Shown here one piece after another: positions 60,822-64,000 of a stretch of DNA of 64,000 bases. This DNA is from Alkalicoccus urumqiensis (lineage in GTDB: Bacteria > Bacillota > Bacilli > Bacillales > Salisediminibacteriaceae), in NCBI RefSeq assembly GCF_002993335.1, contig NZ_PVNS01000002.1, positions 62,001 through 126,000 of the forward strand, in the 5' to 3' direction. Within the stretch, counting starts at the first letter, position 1. Every line of letters begins with the position of its first letter. The notes beneath the pieces were generated by a model, which was not told the origin of the DNA, did no database searches, and was given only the letters and a program-made list of their open reading frames with translations. Both the position numbers and the translations under genes were made by a program.

Positions 60822-61727
60822 ATGAGCGAGAACCAGGGTAAATACAATATAAAAGCTGTTTCCAACCTGCTCGGTGTCCACGCAGGGACGTTAAGAGCAT
60901 GGGAAAGGCGCTATAATATAATTGAACCAGTCCGTAATGACGCCGGCCACCGGCTGTATACGGACGACCATGTGCGCATTTTAAAGTGGGTGGTGAACAA
61001 GGTCGAAAGCGGTTTCACCATCGGCCAGGCTGTCGATCTTCTGAACAACCAGGAAGAGCCGGCATTTATTGCGGACGATCCCCGGCATGATAACCATATG
61101 GATCAGCTCCGCATCGAGATTACAAATGAACTGCTGCATTTCCGGGAAAACCGGGCGCATGAACTGATTGACCGGGCATTCGGTCTTTTTTCTTCGGAAA
61201 AAGTGCTCATCCATATTCTCGGCGGCATTCTCCAGGATGTAGGGATGCGGTGGGAAAAGGGTGAGATTCTTACCGCGCACGAGCATTTCGTAACCTCTGT
61301 GCTGCGCACCCGCATCGGTATGGTGTTTCAGTCACTGCCGGTGAACAGTTTTCTTCCCCGCGTCGTCTGCGTCTGCGGGCCGGACGACCTCCATGAAATT
61401 GGTCTGCTGATCTTTACTTATTATTTGAAACGCAGGGGATACGAGACCATTTATCTCGGGGCCGGTATTCCCGGAGAAGACGTAGAAAAGATCATAAAAG
61501 AAATCGATGCCAGTGCGGTCGTTATCTCTACGACGATACCAGAGCACCGTGAGAAGGCGCTGGATCTGACGAAGAGTATTTTATCGAGGTATCCGGAAAT
61601 AAAAGTCGGTCTTGGTGGAAGAGCGCTTGATTCGCTTTCGGAATCAGCTAAACAACAGTACGCCGACTGTTTTATCGGACGTACTGAAAATGAATGGCAG
61701 CAGTGGCTGCGAAAAGGCGTATCCTGA
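60822..61727 (+). CDS. CarH/LitR-type B12-dependent photoreceptor regulator
   Basis: A 301-residue MerR-family regulator with a cobalamin-binding module. Residues 1-75 are the MerR DNA-binding domain (YNIKAVSNLLGVHAGTLRAW, DDHVRILKWV). Residues about 90-175 are the four-helix B12-cap domain and contain WEKGEILTAHEH, an exact Wx9EH signature of light-sensing CarH proteins. The Rossmann part has DLHEIG (DxHxxG), which supplies the lower His ligand of cobalamin. CarH binds adenosylcobalamin in the dark as a tetramer on DNA and lets go in light, inducing carotenoid genes. The ATG has AGGTGA eight bases upstream. Light sensing is inferred from the motif. Confidence 0.88.
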   Translation: MSENQGKYNIKAVSNLLGVHAGTLRAWERRYNIIEPVRNDAGHRLYTDDHVRILKWVVNKVESGFTIGQAVDLLNNQEEPAFIADDPRHDNHMDQLRIEITNELLHFRENRAHELIDRAFGLFSSEKVLIHILGGILQDVGMRWEKGEILTAHEHFVTSVLRTRIGMVFQSLPVNSFLPRVVCVCGPDDLHEIGLLIFTYYLKRRGYETIYLGAGIPGEDVEKIIKEIDASAVVISTTIPEHREKALDLTKSILSRYPEIKVGLGGRALDSLSESAKQQYADCFIGRTENEWQQWLRKGVS

Positions 61728-61960
61728 AGAGGTGCGTCTTTTTCTTTCGTTTTCACGCTGAGGCGGATGGAAATAGAGCAGAAGGAACGGATATTTCAGC
61801 AGGCGGCGTTATTCTATAGGGAGTTTGAAAGAGCAGTACGCTTGAAATTTCGCTGAAAGCACGGATTAGTGTGGAAAAAAGATGTTTCTTTCTTTATGAT
61901 GGAAGTAGAGATTACTTAAGTATAGGTGCCAAAAGTCTTCAGACGGGATGGTGAACGTAT

Positions 61961-63223
61961 ATGGGAGAGAATGCAGGCAGTTCCCAGGAACAAAATGTAC
62001 TTACGTCAACACAAACGGTAATTAAACAGGCACTTGAAAAGTTAGGATATTCTGACGAAGTGTACCAGCTTATGAAGGAACCGCTCCGTATGATGACAGT
62101 GCGGATTCCAGTCCGAATGGATGATGGCTCTGTCAAAATTTTCACCGGTTATCGTGCTCAGCATAATGATGCGATCGGACCGACAAAGGGCGGCGTACGT
62201 TTTCACCCGGATGTTTCAGAAACGGAAGTGAAAGCCCTCTCTATTTGGATGAGTCTGAAAGCGGGCATCGTTGATCTTCCCTACGGAGGCGGAAAAGGTG
62301 GCATCGTGTGCGACCCCCGCACTATGTCTTTCCCTGAAGTGGAACGGCTCAGCAGAGGGTATGTCCGTGCCATTAGTCAAATCGTCGGTCCGACGAAGGA
62401 TATACCAGCTCCGGATGTGCAGACAAATTCTCAGATTATGGCATGGATGATGGATGAATACAGCCGGATGAAAGAATTTGACTCTCCCGGATTTATTACT
62501 GGAAAGCCACTTGTTCTCGGCGGTTCCCACGGTAGGGAAGCAGCGACAGCGAAAGGAGTCACGATCTCCATCCGTGAAGCAGCCAAGCGCCGCGGCATTC
62601 AGCTGGAAGGTGCAAGGATTATTATACAGGGATTCGGAAATGCCGGAAGTTTTCTTGCGAAGTTTATGAATGATGCCGGAGCAAATGTTGTAGGTATTTC
62701 TGATGTTCAGGGTGGACTTTACGATCCGGATGGTCTGGACATTGATTATCTGCTCGACAGACGAGACAGCTTTGGAACAGTAACGAACCTGTTTAAAAAT
62801 ACATTGACGAATCAGGAAATTCTTGAGCAGGAGTGCGATATTCTTGTTCCTGCTGCTATTGAAAACCAGATCACAGAAGCGAATGCAGATAACATTCAGG
62901 CACAGATTGTAGTGGAGGCAGCGAACGGACCAACTACGATGAAAGCGACAGAAATTCTTCACCAGCGGGGCATTCTGCTTGTGCCGGATGTACTTGCAAG
63001 TTCAGGCGGGGTTACCGTTTCCTACTTTGAATGGGTCCAGAACAATCAAGGTTATTACTGGGAGGAAGAAGAGGTGGACGAAAAGCTGGAAAAAGTAATG
63101 ACAACAGCTTTTGATAATGTCTACCGGGTCGCCCAGATGCGGAATGTGGATATGCGTCTTGCTGCCTATATGGTTGGAGTAAGAAAAATGGCAGAGGCAA
63201 GCCGGTTCCGCGGCTGGATATAG
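61961..63223 (+). CDS. gudB: NAD-specific glutamate dehydrogenase
   Basis: A 420-residue catabolic glutamate dehydrogenase of the GudB/RocG type. The substrate site is GPTKGGVRFHPD and DLPYGGGKGGI; the NAD domain has IQGFGNAGSF. The sequence TEVKALSIWM has a single VKA, so the inactivating 9-bp duplication of B. subtilis 168 gudB is absent and the enzyme should be active. Position before ypdA follows B. subtilis. The start has GGGATGG about 10 bases upstream. Confidence 0.95.
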   Translation: MGENAGSSQEQNVLTSTQTVIKQALEKLGYSDEVYQLMKEPLRMMTVRIPVRMDDGSVKIFTGYRAQHNDAIGPTKGGVRFHPDVSETEVKALSIWMSLKAGIVDLPYGGGKGGIVCDPRTMSFPEVERLSRGYVRAISQIVGPTKDIPAPDVQTNSQIMAWMMDEYSRMKEFDSPGFITGKPLVLGGSHGREAATAKGVTISIREAAKRRGIQLEGARIIIQGFGNAGSFLAKFMNDAGANVVGISDVQGGLYDPDGLDIDYLLDRRDSFGTVTNLFKNTLTNQEILEQECDILVPAAIENQITEANADNIQAQIVVEAANGPTTMKATEILHQRGILLVPDVLASSGGVTVSYFEWVQNNQGYYWEEEEVDEKLEKVMTTAFDNVYRVAQMRNVDMRLAAYMVGVRKMAEASRFRGWI

Positions 63224-63262
63224 TCGGTCCTCAACTATAAAATTGATTATTTCGTAAAAATG

Positions 63263-63287
63263 TCCGTTCAGGTGGTGCCTGGACGGA
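63263..63287 (+). terminator. Probable terminator after gudB
   Basis: TCCGTTCAGG and CCTGGACGGA (one G-T pair) around five bases; ATCTTT follows. The remaining gap before ypdA shows nothing else. Confidence 0.5.
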
Positions 63288-63423
63288 TCTTTCACGTCGA
63301 GCGGCTGTTTCTGTTCAAAATAGATGCCGGGAATCAGGAATGGTGCGCTCTGTGTGACAGAACTTTTGCGCGCAGGGATGATATTTACTAAACTATATAA
63401 AGAGAAAGAAAGGAGAATGTCCG

Positions 63424-64000
63424 GTGCAGCATGAAAAAGTGATTATCGTAGGAGCAGGGCCGTGTGGGATTGCGGCGGCCGCAGCGCTTCAGGATCTTGG
63501 AATGGATCCTCTCCTGATTGAGCGGGGAAATATCGTGCACGCTATTTACAAATATCCAACTCACCAGCAGTTTTTCAGCACGAGTGAAAAGCTTTCTGTC
63601 GGGGGCATTCCATTTTACTCCACGGAGCGGAAGCCGAAGCGGAATGAAGCACTTGTTTATTACCGGAAAGTAGCTGAGGAACGGAACCTGCGGATACGGT
63701 CGTATGAGGAGGTGACCTCCATAAAAAAAGGAAGCTTTTTTCAAGTGGAAACCGATAAACGTGGAGAAACGTACCATTATGCGGCGGATTACATTATTGC
63801 AGCTACGGGTTATTATGCATCGCCGAACCTGCTGCAGATTGAAGGCGAAGAGAAACCTCATGTCTACCATTATTTCCATGAAGGTCACCCTTACTTCAAC
63901 CAGAAAGTGGTCGTCATTGGTGGAAAAAACTCTGCCGTGGATACTGCCCTTGAGCTGGATAAAGCAGGGGCGGACGTGACTGTTGTTTACCGGGGAAGCA
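63424..64000 (+). CDS. ypdA: Bacillithiol disulfide reductase YpdA (3' truncated by the window)
   Basis: The first 192 residues of an FAD/NADPH oxidoreductase. VIIVGAGPCGIAAAAAL binds FAD, with the Cys in GPCG that is required in YpdA; YPTHQQFFSTSEKLSVGGIPF is a strong family match, and VVVIGGKNSAVDTALEL starts the NADPH site. YpdA reduces bacillithiol disulfide, keeping the low-molecular-weight thiol pool reduced. Start is GTG behind AAAGGAG. The gene continues past the right edge. Confidence 0.93.
   Translation, partial: MQHEKVIIVGAGPCGIAAAAALQDLGMDPLLIERGNIVHAIYKYPTHQQFFSTSEKLSVGGIPFYSTERKPKRNEALVYYRKVAEERNLRIRSYEEVTSIKKGSFFQVETDKRGETYHYAADYIIAATGYYASPNLLQIEGEEKPHVYHYFHEGHPYFNQKVVVIGGKNSAVDTALELDKAGADVTVVYRGS

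Noticed and set aside
61961-63223. Inactive GudB as in B. subtilis 168
   Set aside because: The 9-bp duplication that inactivates the 168 enzyme is not present; only one VKA is seen.

Overview
This window looks like a chromosomal segment of a low-to-moderate GC member of the Bacillaceae, probably a salt- or alkali-adapted, pigmented and non-sporulating lineage (the Alkalicoccus/Salisediminibacterium group would fit). This rests on gene order recalled from Bacillus subtilis, on acidic surface proteins, on a NaChBac-type sodium channel, on a C30 carotenoid cluster, and on sporulation genes missing from the places where B. subtilis keeps them. I ran no database search, so the taxonomy is inference.

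Layout. 0-2.6 kb: end of a PepT-like peptidase, a small sigma-region-3-like protein and DNA polymerase IV behind a LexA box. 2.6-8.3 kb: a motility block (YlqG, YlqH, FliS, flagellin, YaaR) with two good SigD promoters. 8.3-10.3 kb: a complete IS1182-family element; a deleted relative lies at 51 kb. 10.3-13.1 kb: the c-di-AMP-binding CBS protein behind a perfect cre site, TnrA with an autoregulatory-type TnrA box, a voltage-gated sodium channel and ProC. 13.2-23.3 kb: an SDR, a methyltransferase and a convergent carotenoid cluster (three CrtN/CrtP-type oxidoreductases, CrtM, glycosyltransferase, acyltransferase, CruF-like hydratase). Three SigB-like promoters precede the methyltransferase and the two carotenoid arms.

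23.5-43 kb: EIIA, UppP, a thioredoxin-like protein, aldo/keto reductase, NudF, Fur (with Fur box), XerD, DeoB-PunA-Pdp, LysA behind a lysine riboswitch, PpiB, the rib operon behind an FMN riboswitch, YpuF and ScpAB. The spoIIM, dacF-spoIIA-spoVA and dacB-spmAB blocks expected here are absent. In the dacB position sits a three-gene operon with a CYP152 P450. 43.6-51 kb: RluB, ResABCDE and a PduO-type cobalamin adenosyltransferase. 51-64 kb: the defective IS, a SurA-like lipoprotein, SerA, a possible structured RNA, ferredoxin, YpbB-RecS-YpbD and a short membrane protein, formate-THF ligase, YpbG, a CarH/LitR-type B12 photoreceptor regulator, glutamate dehydrogenase and the start of YpdA.

How the parts may work together. 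The most attractive idea is a light- and stress-controlled pigment system: PduO can make adenosylcobalamin, CarH uses that molecule as its light sensor, and the carotenoid genes are the classical CarH target; SigB-like promoters would add stress control. No single gene family here is unknown. The novelty, if any, lies in the combinations: SigD-driven YlqG/YlqH beside flagellin, the methyltransferase with the carotenoid cluster, and clean excision of sporulation loci.
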